DNA of 64,000 nucleotides, taken from NCBI GenBank assembly GCA_965153455.1, contig OZ234503.1, positions 806,001 through 870,000 on the forward strand, given 5' to 3'. Below, one piece after another: positions 24,740 to 36,180 of this stretch. The notes below the pieces were generated by a model that made no database searches, was not told where the DNA came from, and saw only the letters and a list, made by a program, of their open reading frames with translations. The translations under genes and the position numbers were made by a program. Within the stretch, counting starts at the first letter, position 1. Each line of letters begins with the position of its first letter. Origin of the DNA: Sphagnum compactum (taxonomy: Eukaryota; Bryophyta; Sphagnopsida; Sphagnales).

Positions 24740-25120
24740 CTACCTACAAAGTGTTTTCAGATTGGAAGGCCAGGAGAAGTCTACGGCGGTTCTTTGATTT
24801 TTTTTCAATAACCGCCTGTTCTGGGTATGCGAAAAAATCAGAATCAAAGAACCACCATCTCCAGTTATTTCAAAAGCATCAAAGAACCACTAGGTTTCAT
24901 GATAGAACCGGCATGGTTATTTGACTTTTCCCAAAAAAATTGAGTACCAGGGTTATGTATCAGTAAACTGGGTAGTTGATTTTCTTGATAACCGTGAAAA
25001 TATGTATGAGAAAGGGGTATTTGATAATTGAGAACCTCGATCATCAACCCTGAGGACCGCCATGCTACCCGGAGGGTTATGTGCCGTTTCTAATAACCGC
25101 CCCCCAGTTTGGTCAGGAGG
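24740..25120. mobile_element. Probable MITE-family fragment with the GGTTCTTTGATTTT core
   Basis: Contains GGCGGTTCTTTGATTTT with AATAACCGCC and, inverted, AATCAAAGAACCACC, forming partly self-complementary DNA. The same core appears at 41950-41970 and 49425-49440. Terminal repeats and target duplication could not be delimited, so boundaries are approximate. Confidence 0.45.
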
Positions 25121-25332
25121 TAGCAGCGTCTGCCGCAATAGCGAGCTTTTTGCATGATTTGATCAAGTTCCATCATTTGCAAGTTTGCAAGCGATGGGGA
25201 GCACAACGACTTGAATGTAAAACAAATTTTTTTGGGGTTGATCTACTACAAAGTTCTCATGGAGTTGTTAAAATTACCATTGACATCATGAATAGAATCC
25301 AGGTCGAGCTCCCGTCAAGCTCAGAAGCTTGA

Positions 25333-26064
25333 CAAGTTCCATCCAAAAACATCAGCATCAGGAGTCCATGACGCAACAAGTCTGCACAGGATCCGGTAAA
25401 AACAATACGCAAATCTCTTTTTTTGTTTTTTTGTTTGGTCCATGCAAATAGATCATTGCAGAGTTTTCGAGTCTTTATAGATATATGATTGTGTTAAAGA
25501 AGCTGAGTAGCTGGATCTACTAGAGAAGATTCGAGGAACAAAACTGGACCACGCGGGTAGATAGATGATCATGGGTCCTAACCGTCAAAAGAATCATGTG
25601 CTGCATCACATGCAGCAACACATGATCACTCGAAGCTGCATCCTGCGAGCAGCAAGTCTTGTGATCTCTTCAATACTTTCTTGTGCTCACTGCTCATGCT
25701 GCCCTGTGCAGCTTGCAGATGCAGTTAGACGTCGTTACATTTCTCTCAAGTACTTAGAAAAAACGACAAAGACGAAGATTTAATGACAAGAAGAAGAAGA
25801 AGAAGAATGACCAGTCATGTCTTCCAGTAGATGGGTAGAGTGGGAATGATGATCAGTGTTGCGTTTGAACCGTATTGGGCAAGTGTGCTGCCCAGTGCCG
25901 AGCCGTAAAAAGACGTTGAGCAAGTGTACTAAGAATGATCTTGTTTCCGGGAGTAACCCTGAGAGAGCGAAGCAGCCAGCTGAAAGTGGCAGTAAAGTTT
26001 GGCTAGATGTGGTGGTGATTGAAGTGCAGAACTCCAGCTGATTCTTATATCGCCTGCTGCAAGT
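25333..26064 (-). other. 3' flank of the GIF gene
   Basis: Stretch of about 730 bp just past the GIF stop codon on the minus strand, with mixed composition and no supported gene. It probably contains the GIF 3' UTR near 26064 and then intergenic DNA. A short GAA run lies at about 25790-25808. Confidence 0.35.
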
Positions 26065-28115
26065 TCACAAACTGCTGGCATCTGAACCCTTCAGGTAAGA
26101 AGCCTCTGAGTCATCTCCTCCCTGACCCGATCCTCCATCTCTGTGTCCCAGGGGTGAGGACACCCCAAGATCAGGTCCACCAGTTGCACCCCCTCCTGCA
26201 TGATGAATTTCCCCGCGCAGGCCTAGCTGCTGGGTGGATTGATTGCCGTCTCTGGAACCGCCGTCTGAGAATCCTGTGGACAACTGCGGGCCATTGTCAG
26301 CTCCCAGCTGCATGCCACCTCTATCGGCGCTCGACTGCAACATATGGAGTCCGGCGCTGCCGCCGCCGGACATCAGAGCTTGTTGCGTGTAGAAGGACTG
26401 CTGCGAGGCTTGTTGGCTTTGTTGCAGATACTGAGGAATCGAGTTTCGTTGGGTCATGAATAGCTGTTGTTGTTGCTGCAGGTACTGCTGGGCTGGTTGA
26501 ATGGCGGGTGCTGGAGCAGCAGCTGCCTGCTGCTGTATGCAATAATATGTACAAACAGTGCCATGAATCCCAATCAGCACTTCTGTCATCAATCTTGGAG
26601 AGATTACATAATCTGCATGCAAATGAAGGAATGATAACCTATGTGCAGCACTCAATTAGACGCTGGTCATGAAGATTGCACCTGTGGGTTGATTCCCTGT
26701 GGTTGCGCATCCGCTATGGCGGCCAGGTACATCAAATTCTGCTGCAGCTTGGCTTGGTACCTGCAGCATCATGTTGCAGATCTCCATCCACATCTTAATC
26801 AGCTTCTAAACTTCTTGATCAAGTAAACAAGACCTTCTAAACAAGTACTACTGTTCTAACTTCTCATGCCCCCGCCCCCCTACCCCAGCTGCTCTTACAA
26901 CAAGGACGAAGACCTAACTAGTGTATCTTCCGTGGAGATTTAGTGGGCTCCTCGGTTTCTGGACGAAATCTGAGATTCTTGACATATAATGTTGATGTGA
27001 GATTGACAGTTGTATAAGTAGACTTGGAAGCTTTCGCGCACGAGAGTCTAGTTTTCGTGAACGTGCTGTGCACTCGTACTGCATACGGAGTTGGTACTCA
27101 CAATGCAATGAGAGAAAGGGTTGTGGGTTCAGAAGCGAGGCTTACATGGCGCACTCATTGAGCCGGCCCTGGTTCTGGTTGTCGAGAATGGCAAGAATGA
27201 GCTGCTTGTTCTCGTCCAAATACTGTTCAGACCCATGAATCATGATCCCCCCCCCGCACACAACTGCCCCACGCTTTAGCCAACCAAAACAACAAGAGCT
27301 GATAATGCACTGTATGGAAACAGCTGCAGATGACCATACAACCGATGTTGCAGCTGATCATCTCCGCTTACTTATATTACAAACACTGACTAGTCGGAAT
27401 GTCGTCATGGCTCATGCATGGCCAATCCACTCTTCAAAATCCTCGAGACTAGTTTCAGACCACCCCCAGTGCACCAGACCCAAAGGAAGGGATGCTCCAA
27501 CACAGCTGAGCAGTGGGAGATCAAACTACTCACGAAGTTCTAGACATTGTGGTCAGTGAAACCTAGTTCCGAGGAACAAGAATTGCTCGTGCTTGGCTAA
27601 CTCCTCCCGACTGATGACGATTTTGTGAAATAGAGCTCTACAGTACTAACAGGCTACTTGCAGCCCTGCTGCTACTGCTCGACAATCTCCATAACCGATG
27701 ACATTGCCTCAGAACATACAAAGCTGTAGAGTTTGGTTTAAGCATGTAAGGAGAAGACGGAATCTAACGCCGGAGCTCATCACAGCACTTCAGTATATTT
27801 TCTGTAATCTTCCAGTGATTGATCAGGACCAAACTCATGAGGCATAGATTTTGCAAGTCCTCTCGAGAGCGCGGAATTTTTGCGACCGGTCAAGGAGGAA
27901 CGTTCTGTCGCCTTTGAGATCATGTTCTAGTCAATTCTGACATCCTTCGAAGAACATTACAATTTGCAACCGACCAGCTGCATGCAGGTCGAACTTTAGA
28001 GTTTACTCACGTTGTTTGAGTTGCATGATCTTATACGGCAGGAGAGAAAGAGTACCTTCTGGATGACTTCCGTGGTGATGTTGGAACTTGCATAGGACGC
28101 CATTTGCTGCATCAT
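26065..28115 (-). CDS. GIF: GRF-interacting factor (GIF/ANGUSTIFOLIA3-type SNH co-activator), complete, 4 exons
   Basis: GIF proteins are transcriptional co-activators that bind growth-regulating factors and recruit SWI/SNF chromatin remodellers, promoting cell proliferation. Exons on the minus strand: 28056-28115, 27146-27222, 26682-26760, 26065-26532; total 684 nt, 227 aa, against about 210 aa for the best known Arabidopsis member. Residues 1-72 form the SNH domain: MMQQMASYASSNITTEVIQK, then YLDENKQLILAILDNQNQGR, LNECAM and YQAKLQQNLMYLAAIADAQP. The rest is glutamine-rich (QQYLQQQQQLF, SIPQYLQQSQQASQQ) then glycine/serine-rich, ending in the clade-typical SEASYLKGSD. All introns are GT-AG. 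Two adjacent ATGs start exon 1; the first is chosen. The gene is intact. Its long GC-rich 5' region reaches about 30.4 kb. Confidence 0.95.
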
Positions 28116-29519
28116 GTGTGCCTCGTTAGAAACTAGCTCCTCAAGCGGCGCAGCTCACGCACGCGAAATCTGCAGTTTAAGCAGCTGTGCACCCTCTGTC
28201 ACTTCCCAGCTCGACTGCAATGCCTTCACACAAACAATGCGCACTAAATTTTGACGACTTCGTGCACGCTGTAAGAGAAGAGGACGACGCGGGACCGGAT
28301 GCGTCCGGCCAGATACGTCCGAAACACATTGGAGCATTCTAGCAATCTAAGGAGTCCAGACGCAAGCTAAGGGACGATAACGTTGTGACTCGTAACGAGC
28401 GGGCGCAGGAAGGCATCAAGGATACTGCAAGCTGTCCGAGCTCACGGGCTGCAGAAAGCCATGCAGCGCTTGAGCCTCCATGAGCTTCGTGCGACATGCT
28501 GAATGTTGATGTAGTCGAACCTGCAAGCTGGACACGACGTCTAAAAGGAGCTTGAAGACAAAGTGTAAGTGCACTACGCATATTGCGAGTGCGACAGGAG
28601 CGGCTGCATGGACGCACGGACACTATTGCGAAGTTCATCAACGAGGACCTATAGAGAAGCAAGGACATCATTGATGTACCAAGAGAGCTCTAGAACGTCT
28701 TTGCCGGCAGATGCCGAGTAACAGACATCGCATTGTACACGATCTCTTTCATGCCGGCGGCAACAGAGGAGCTGCTGCCGGAGAGGACTTCATCAAATCT
28801 GCATCTAGACAGAACTAATCAGCTCATAATTCTAGAGAAGCAACTTGCAGGACTTGCGAATCGCGATTACCTGTCTGAACAGCGAGAGAAAGCTCTTGCA
28901 GCTATCCCGCTTAGCGAGACGGATATTGCCAAACCTCGTCGGCGATTTTGCTGCTCATGTATGAGCGTGTTATGGCAAACTGAGCGATGAGACTCGAGAT
29001 TACTCTTTCAAGGTTTCCGTCAAAGCGCTGTGCGCGTACAGACAACGGTCAGGAACATCGGCGACAGTACCGCGACGAACCAATCGTGATGCAACGCAAC
29101 ATTCAAGACTAAGGAAAACTTGCTGCGGAATTCTCATCAATGAAAACGTCACGAGCAAGAAGCATGACTAATTCGGCGCTTCACAGCACCAGCTGCATTA
29201 ACACACAACCGGAAACAACTACGCATTAGTGTTTCGAGTTTCGACTTCCCATCGCCTTTTCTCACAACAAAAGAAACGGCAACACGTTTGCATCACAATG
29301 AACTTTGTACAATTTCCAAATCCATGGATATCAGCAAAAGCTGCATCAACAACGTTGTGCATCGGTATCAACTATAAGCCTCTATCCATTCAGAAAATCT
29401 TTGCCGGTAGACAGCAGAGTTGAGATATGAATACATATCGAATCGAGGAGAAAACAGAAGTCCCTCAAAAACAAAACAACAACAACAGCAACAACAAAAA
29501 TGATCGTGAATATCGTCGA

Positions 29520-29800
29520 CCGGCGACGACGTTTCTGCAAAACTTGAATCGACAATCTGAGCACGTGCTGCTAGTGCAACAGCAAGCACGACGTCGTGCT
29601 GATTTTACTGCAGACGACGACGACGACGTTTTGCAAAACTTGCAGAATCGACACGATTATCGGCTACTGCAACAGCAAGCAAGACCTGGCGCAGCTGCTG
29701 CCGGCGACGACGACGGTTTTGCAAACCTTGAATCGAGCCGATTGTCGGCTAACGCGACAGAAAGCACGACCTGCCGCTGGTGCTGCTGCCGGCTCCGGCT
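29520..29800. repeat. Three tandem units of about 85-100 bp upstream of GIF
   Basis: Units begin near 29524, 29623 and 29704. Each has CGACGACG, then TTTTGCAAAACTTG (CTGCAAAACTTG or TTGCAAACCTTG), an AATCGA block, and GCAACAGCAAGCACGAC or a variant. Unit lengths differ by indels, some of them trinucleotide steps. Confidence 0.8.
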
Positions 29801-29998
29801 ACGAGTGTAGCAGAGAGATGATGCAGATATGCAGTTTGAGTACATTGTGATGAATCTACTGGCAAGAAAGAGAAAGAAAATTGAGAAGAAGCTAATCATG
29901 AGCGTTGGTCACGGCTGGAGAGCTGCTTCTTTCTCGTCCGTCCGGCGACTCTCTTGATCATGATTCACTCGGATGATACAGAAATTTTTTGTCGATCA

Positions 29999-30057
29999 AG
30001 AAAGAAAGCAAAGAAAGCAAAACAAGAAAGAAAGAAAGAAAGAAAGAAAGAACGAAA
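29999..30057. repeat. GAAA-type microsatellite
   Basis: A run of AAAG/GAAA units, uninterrupted from about 30025 to 30050 and imperfect around it, in the GIF promoter region. Confidence 0.9.
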
Positions 30058-30599
30058 GTCGGGGTAAGTACTAACGAAGTACCTGGGAAGATGCAACGAG
30101 TCAGACGAGTCGGAGTGGAAGAAGGTGCCGGAGGAGGAAGCCCCCAAATTTTGTGGAAGTGTGTGTAGACACTTCTGTTGCAGCTCTGGTCCGGGCACGA
30201 CGCGAGAGATATGGCACTCCTGTTGCTGCTGATGAGTCCTGCCTGCTGCTACTTCTGCTGCTGCTACCGCCGCCGCTGCCGACTTCTTCGTCTTTCGCGC
30301 AAAGACAACGACAGCAGCAGCGGCAGCAGCAGCCTGCGAACTGCTACGCCTCGCTCACCACCCACCCCTTCGCCACCACTAACTTAACCCTGGTCTAAAA
30401 CCACCCAACCGCAGTTTCCTGTCTTGTACGTCCAACTCTGTACTACGACTACTAAAATACGGTACTATACGGCTTCTGCTACATACGTACTTATGTACGT
30501 ACGTGTTTCTGTTTACACATACCTCGTATATTATGTTCCAGTTAGTACACAGAGTCCAGATACAAGGGTTTTCGTTCTGGTACAGAATCCTCCTGGTTT

Positions 30600-33500
30600 G
30601 TACTAGTACCCACCATCATCACATTTTTGGATTCAGCAGTCCAACGAGTTCTAGTTCTCATTTAATTGAATGTAATTAGTGTGGTTTTGGGAACTTGGGA
30701 GGAGGTCAAGGTTTTTTCTTCCTTAATTTAAAAATATAAATTTATTAAATATAAATTTTCTATATTCAATTTTTTTGGGCAAAACGTACTCGAATTTACA
30801 TTAGAAAAAATAAATTCCAGAATTTTCCCAAATGTTTAGGGTTTTAGGGTTGGGATAATGGTTTTTTTCTTTTTTCTTTTTTAGTTTTTCTTTCCTTTTC
30901 TTTGGTAGCAAATTTCTGCCATTTGGTGACAGGGAAAAGGAGGGCTGAGAACTGTCCAAAGGACTTTTTGAGAAAAGAAAGGCCCAAAGTTGCTAACATA
31001 TGTTCTACATGTGGAAATTGCCATATTTAGAGCAGAGCCATTTCTATAGTGGGGGGGGTTTGAAAACATTTCTATTTTTGTCTTTGACCTGTAGCCAAAT
31101 TTGGCTAAGTCCTCTTGTGGATGATTGCTGGGCCAACTACCTCACAAAATTGGGGAAGAAAAAAAAAAAGAAAAAAGGAAAAAACACAGCCCCTGGTCGT
31201 TGGGATCTGCTTTTTCATCAATTTTTGCATTCTTTGTGAGAAAAACAAAGATAGTGTGATAGCTACAAGGGCTTGAAAATAATGGGCCAAACTCACCACA
31301 TTATGAAGGAAATGTTTTTGAGATCTTCATGTTTAGACAATAGCTTCTAGCAAGTTTCTATTTTGGGGGGGAGATTTTTGCAATTTGGGGATCATTGTTT
31401 TCAGAAAATTATAAAAAGTCTCTAAATTTGTGATTTTTGAAGATTTTTTCCATTTTTTTAAATCATTAAATTAGCCACAATTTGACCAGGGGTTTTTTCT
31501 CCTTTTTTTTCCCTATTTGTGATGTAGCTGAAGTGGCAATCATCCAGAAACTTTTTCTTTTTTTATTTTTAAAATTTAGCAAAATTAGTCAAATTTAGAC
31601 TAAAATAAATCAATTTCAGAATTTTCCCAATTGATGGAGGAAGGTCCAAAATTATCCTAATTTGCAGACATAAACCAATATAGCTAAATAAAATTATAAA
31701 GAAAGAAAGAATCTAAATCTCCAAAAATTGCATGTTTGAAGGGAAAAATGAAAAATTCATGACAAAAATGTATTAAGTTAGGCTTTTTATTATGTGAATG
31801 ACAATAAAGATGTTGCAAGGGGGAGTTTTCAAATCATGACCTTTTTTTATAAGAATCCTATCAATTCTCCTAATCCAAGAACTAAAAAAAGAAAAAGGTC
31901 TAATAACATATTACCAGACCTATGGAATAATAACTTTGAAAAAACACGTGAATGTAAACCATGGCATTATTGCTAAAAAATTTTAAGGAAATGAATAGTC
32001 TAGTGTGAGGAACTAGGTGGAAAGGCAACAAATGAGGAAAAGGTCCAATGTGTTTGATAGTGCAATAAATAATTATTTTGGTGTAAAAGATTTTTTTTAA
32101 AAGGATGATGTATAGTGAAGGACGTTGGACTTTTGATTGTGAAAACTCATTTCCTTATGCAATTTTGTGAAGAATGTATGGTTCAAGCATCTACCCTACT
32201 TCAAGTTGTGATTCCTTCAAGAAAATTGCTTTTGGAAGAAATATTGTTCAATTCGATGGAGAAAACAAAATAGGAATATGTTTTGCAAAATTTGGTATAT
32301 CGCAATTCTGCAACTATGAGTTTTGATTAGTGAATGTTTAAAATAACACATAATATATTTGATCTCATCAGCAACTTCTTGGGAACTAATTGACAACTAA
32401 ACCATGTGATTATTGATTTGTTTGAAAGAAGAGAAACTACTAGATAAACCTTGGCCAAAAAAATCTAATAAAATTGTTTAATCAGTATTGATTGAGGAGA
32501 AAAATTATTACCCATGTTAAAAATGAAAGGTCAAATATGAATGCAATGACAATTGCCTTGCAATCTATTGTGATTTGAAGTTGAGAAATATTGGGTTTGG
32601 TTGAAAAATCAAGATCCTTGTTTTGTTTTGGCTATGTTTTCTTTAAAGCATGTCAAATAGACCATTGAGAAAGTCTACAAATTTTTTGAGTATGTTTCAA
32701 TTAAGTCTATACAATCATATTTGTAGAAATGTATAACTTGGTCAAAAAAATCTAGGAAAGGTGGATACCAGACTTGTGATTATTTTGGTTTTTGTTTGAA
32801 CAAATCGAACACTCCAACAAAGACAAAGTAGATTTTAATCTTTTACTGGAAAATATATTTGCAACTTCAATTTTCTTTGAATTGCACCAATTGAAAATAC
32901 TAAAATTGAATGTTGGATTTTGATTATAGGTTTATTAGCAAATTCATTATGATTCAAAAAGATTTGTAGTTTTGGGGGGCTATTATACATTCTTAAAATA
33001 AACAAAGTATTGTAAAAATTAATGGGTGGAGTGTCCTCTTCTCTTATAATGTGGCACATTTTCAAATGATTGTGGATTTTTTTTCTTCTCATATGAGTGT
33101 TAAAATCTTAAACTAATTCATAGCCACTAATTGTTCAATGATGCATTGCATTTTGCCAACATTATTACATTATGCTTGAAATTGAAAGAAAAAGTTATAA
33201 TCCCATCTACCCAAGAGCAAATAAACAAGACAAAATGATAGGAGATCTTTACAATCTATGTTTTTGAAATGTCATCTTCATTTACATCCACTAACAAAAT
33301 CCCAAATGGGTTTTGTTGACCAAGGAGATTGTGACCTTGATGTTTTTGAATAAAGCACATCATGAATTTAACATGTGACGAATTAATAATGAAAATTGTG
33401 CAAAACTTGTTCATTCATAGGTTTGTACATTTTACACACAAATACTATGCATTGAAAACACGTTTGACATACAGATAAATGTGTAGATAAGTGTGTTGAT

Positions 33501-36180
33501 ATATAAAATATAAACCTATGATTGAACGAATGTTACACGAATTTTGTATCTTCCAATAAATATGTGTGTCAAATGTATTTTCAATGCACAATATTAATGT
33601 GTGAAACGTACAAATTATGAATGAATTAATGTTACACGATTTCATTATTAAATCATGAGATGCTAAGTTTGTGATGCATAGCTAGCACAAATGAACCAAA
33701 AACATTTAAGCTTATCAATGTAAAGTTGATGATTTTCAAATGATACCAAATGAATTATTAAAAATACAAAGTGCCTTCTATGGTGGCAAAACACAAATCC
33801 ATATTTTTTACCATGGGTTTTCTTGCCTACCATATTTGGCATTGTAAGATCACAAATTAAGACAAAAATGATTTTTTCTTTCACTAGCACATTTATGATA
33901 TTTAAAAATATGAAAATATTTATGATATCTAAAAATATGATATTTATAATCAAACAATTTTTTTTAATTGTTATTTGTGAACCAAAATTGGCTTATTGAT
34001 TTTAGGGTTGGTTGTAAAGCACTTTTTAATTTAATGGAGTTAATTGAAAGAGATCTAAACCTAAAAAAGAGTTTTAAAAGTTTGAAAATCATTTGAACAA
34101 GATGAAATTTTTGACATATAAAATTTTGAAAAAATATATATTTTTGCATTGTCAATTTTTCAAATAATTTTTTAGGAAATATTTCATTTTTAATAACTAA
34201 AAATTTTCATTTTGTCAAATAATTTATTTTAACTTCAATAACCAATTTGTGAAAACTACTTTTGAAAATCGCTTGTTATTAAATTTGTAAGAACTTGGCT
34301 AAAACCTTTTTATAAAACTTTTGATACCTTGGTTGATTGTTTACTAGTTGAAAATAAGATTAAAAAAACATGGTGATTCTTAAAAGTTTTTCTAAGAATT
34401 GAAACTGATGATTCTTTAAAAAAAATGAGAACCACCCAACATACATATTCAAATACCCACCTTGAGAATATATACATATTCTCAAATATATACATATTCA
34501 AATGGAGGGCGGGGGGGGAGGGGAAGAAGAATTGGCTCACAATTCAAGGTTGCAATATTTTTTAAACTGATAATTTAGACTTACTGGTTATTAATTTCAT
34601 TGTCAAAGTAATACCCCCAATTATCCATTTAGTCATTAGTTTTGAGTAATAATTGTTGGTTTTGTATAAGGGTCCATTCTCAAATACCCACCTTGAGAAC
34701 CTTTAGTTATACTACCTAGGTAAGGTAGGTTATAGATTTTTTTTAAAAAAAATTTGGGTCATAAACATGTTTAGTGTTTTAGGATTGATAATTTACTATT
34801 ACAAATTTACACAACAAAAGGTGTACTCTACATACTTGTTCCTCAATTGATGAAATTCTGGAACATTAAATTTGAAATTGCATATCCTCATTTTTTAAAT
34901 AAATAAATATTCAAAAAAAAAATGTGAAACACTCGTTGTAGGTATGGTACTAGGTGGTTAAATTATTTACTGATTTTAAAGAAAATCAATGATCAACTAG
35001 TAAGTTATCAATACCCAAGTTGACAATGTGTTTTTCAATAACTAGTCAACATTGGTTGTTAAACACGGTTTTTTTTTTTTCCAATTACGTGATATCAAAA
35101 TTTGGTGATTTTTTTCAAAATTGAGCTGAATTTACACTAGAAAAAAAAAATTCTTCCAAAATGTGCCCAATTTTTTTTTTCCCAAAAGCAAGAAAATTTG
35201 TTGGAAAAACAAATTGGCTAAATAATTCAACTTATGGTAACACAATTATACCTCAAAGAAATTCTAATTACATGAAACACTAGGGTAAACAAGTTGATAA
35301 CCATAGATTTCATGTATCACAAGGCTTAAAATGCTTGGATATTCCTTTATTGCATGTGGATTTCAAAGATGTATTGTGAACCTTCAATTGGCATAGCCAT
35401 AGCCACAAAGATTGTTGGAAAACGACAAGAAATGAGCAAATATATGGGGACTCAAATTATGGGGCTTAATGTTTAATTATAAACATGTTAAAATAATTTA
35501 TGATTTGGATCTTAAAATTTTTGACATTGTTCCATTATCTCTAAAGTTCAAAAAGATTTGTAAAACTCTAGTTGGCACACCCATAGTTTTTTAGAACGCT
35601 CAAAATGGACAAGATATGAGGAAAATAGGAAGATATGAGGTTTGAAAATAAAAGGGAATATACTAAAAAACAATTCAAACATTTTGTGGTTTGGATAGCT
35701 TGTGTTCTTCATGCTTGATTTCTCCTTTGCCTTTGGAGTTCAAAAATGTATTATAGCCCTCCACTTGGTGCGTCCATAGCCATGAAGAGCATTTTTTTAA
35801 AACAAGAAATAAGTAAGACATGAAAAATATGATTTTGACACATTCAAAAAAAAATTGTGAAAAATTAACTCAGAAGAATATAAAATGTTGCATCAAGTAG
35901 CCAAAATATAAAAGGATTCTTATAATTTTTTTCCATATATATGGTCTTATAGCCAAATAATACTTCCTACGAGGTGAAGAGGCTTTTATTTATGATTTTC
36001 GACCGCATCAGGTGATCGTCCAATCATCTCCTTTTCTCTGCTTCAAAACACAATTTTATTATGGTCAAATATTTATATCCGAAAGTTTATTTCACACAGT
36101 TTTTTATACGTAACTAGATTATTTTCAGTATAGTATTTTCAGCAAAGTTTTTTTTTGTTTAATATTTTTCTGCCAACACA
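30600..36180. other. Gene-free, strongly AT-rich repeat region
   Basis: No coding exon is supported over more than 5 kb. Composition falls to roughly one-third GC or less, with many A and T runs. Recurrent motifs such as CAGAATTTTCCCAA (30818, 31616) with variants near 35155 and 36958, and a block shared in inverted form with 38.5 kb (see findings), indicate decayed copies of one dispersed repeat family. A fold-back element sits at 33378-33660. Confidence 0.55.
33378..33660. repeat. Fold-back element with imperfect inverted repeats of about 95 bp
   Basis: The left arm (about 33378-33475) and the right arm (about 33566-33660) are reverse complements with scattered mismatches. Matched words include TTCATTCATA, TTTGTAC, CATTGAAAA and TTTGACA. 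The loop is about 90 bp. The arrangement suits a MITE or fold-back element; no target duplication was resolved. Confidence 0.75.

Larger units (their letters stand above)
28116..30420 (-). promoter_or_regulatory. Long 5' region of GIF (leader and promoter)
   Basis: About 2.3 kb upstream of the GIF start with clearly higher GC content and many CGA/CTG words, ending abruptly near 30.6 kb where AT-rich DNA begins. It holds a triplicated module (29520-29800), a GAAA microsatellite (29999-30057) and a GCT/GCC trinucleotide-rich block (30225-30335). No protein-coding exon is supported; the 127-codon frame at 29427-29810 is the in-frame translation of the repeat. Plant GIF genes often have long leaders, but the transcription start is not visible here. 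Confidence 0.45.

Noticed and set aside
26019-26459. A 146-codon plus-strand frame
   Set aside because: It is antisense to the Gln/Gly-rich last exon of GIF.
29427-29810. A 127-codon Asn/Asp-rich frame upstream of GIF
   Set aside because: It is the translation of a CAA/GAC-rich tandem repeat on the strand opposite to GIF; no homologue or splice evidence.
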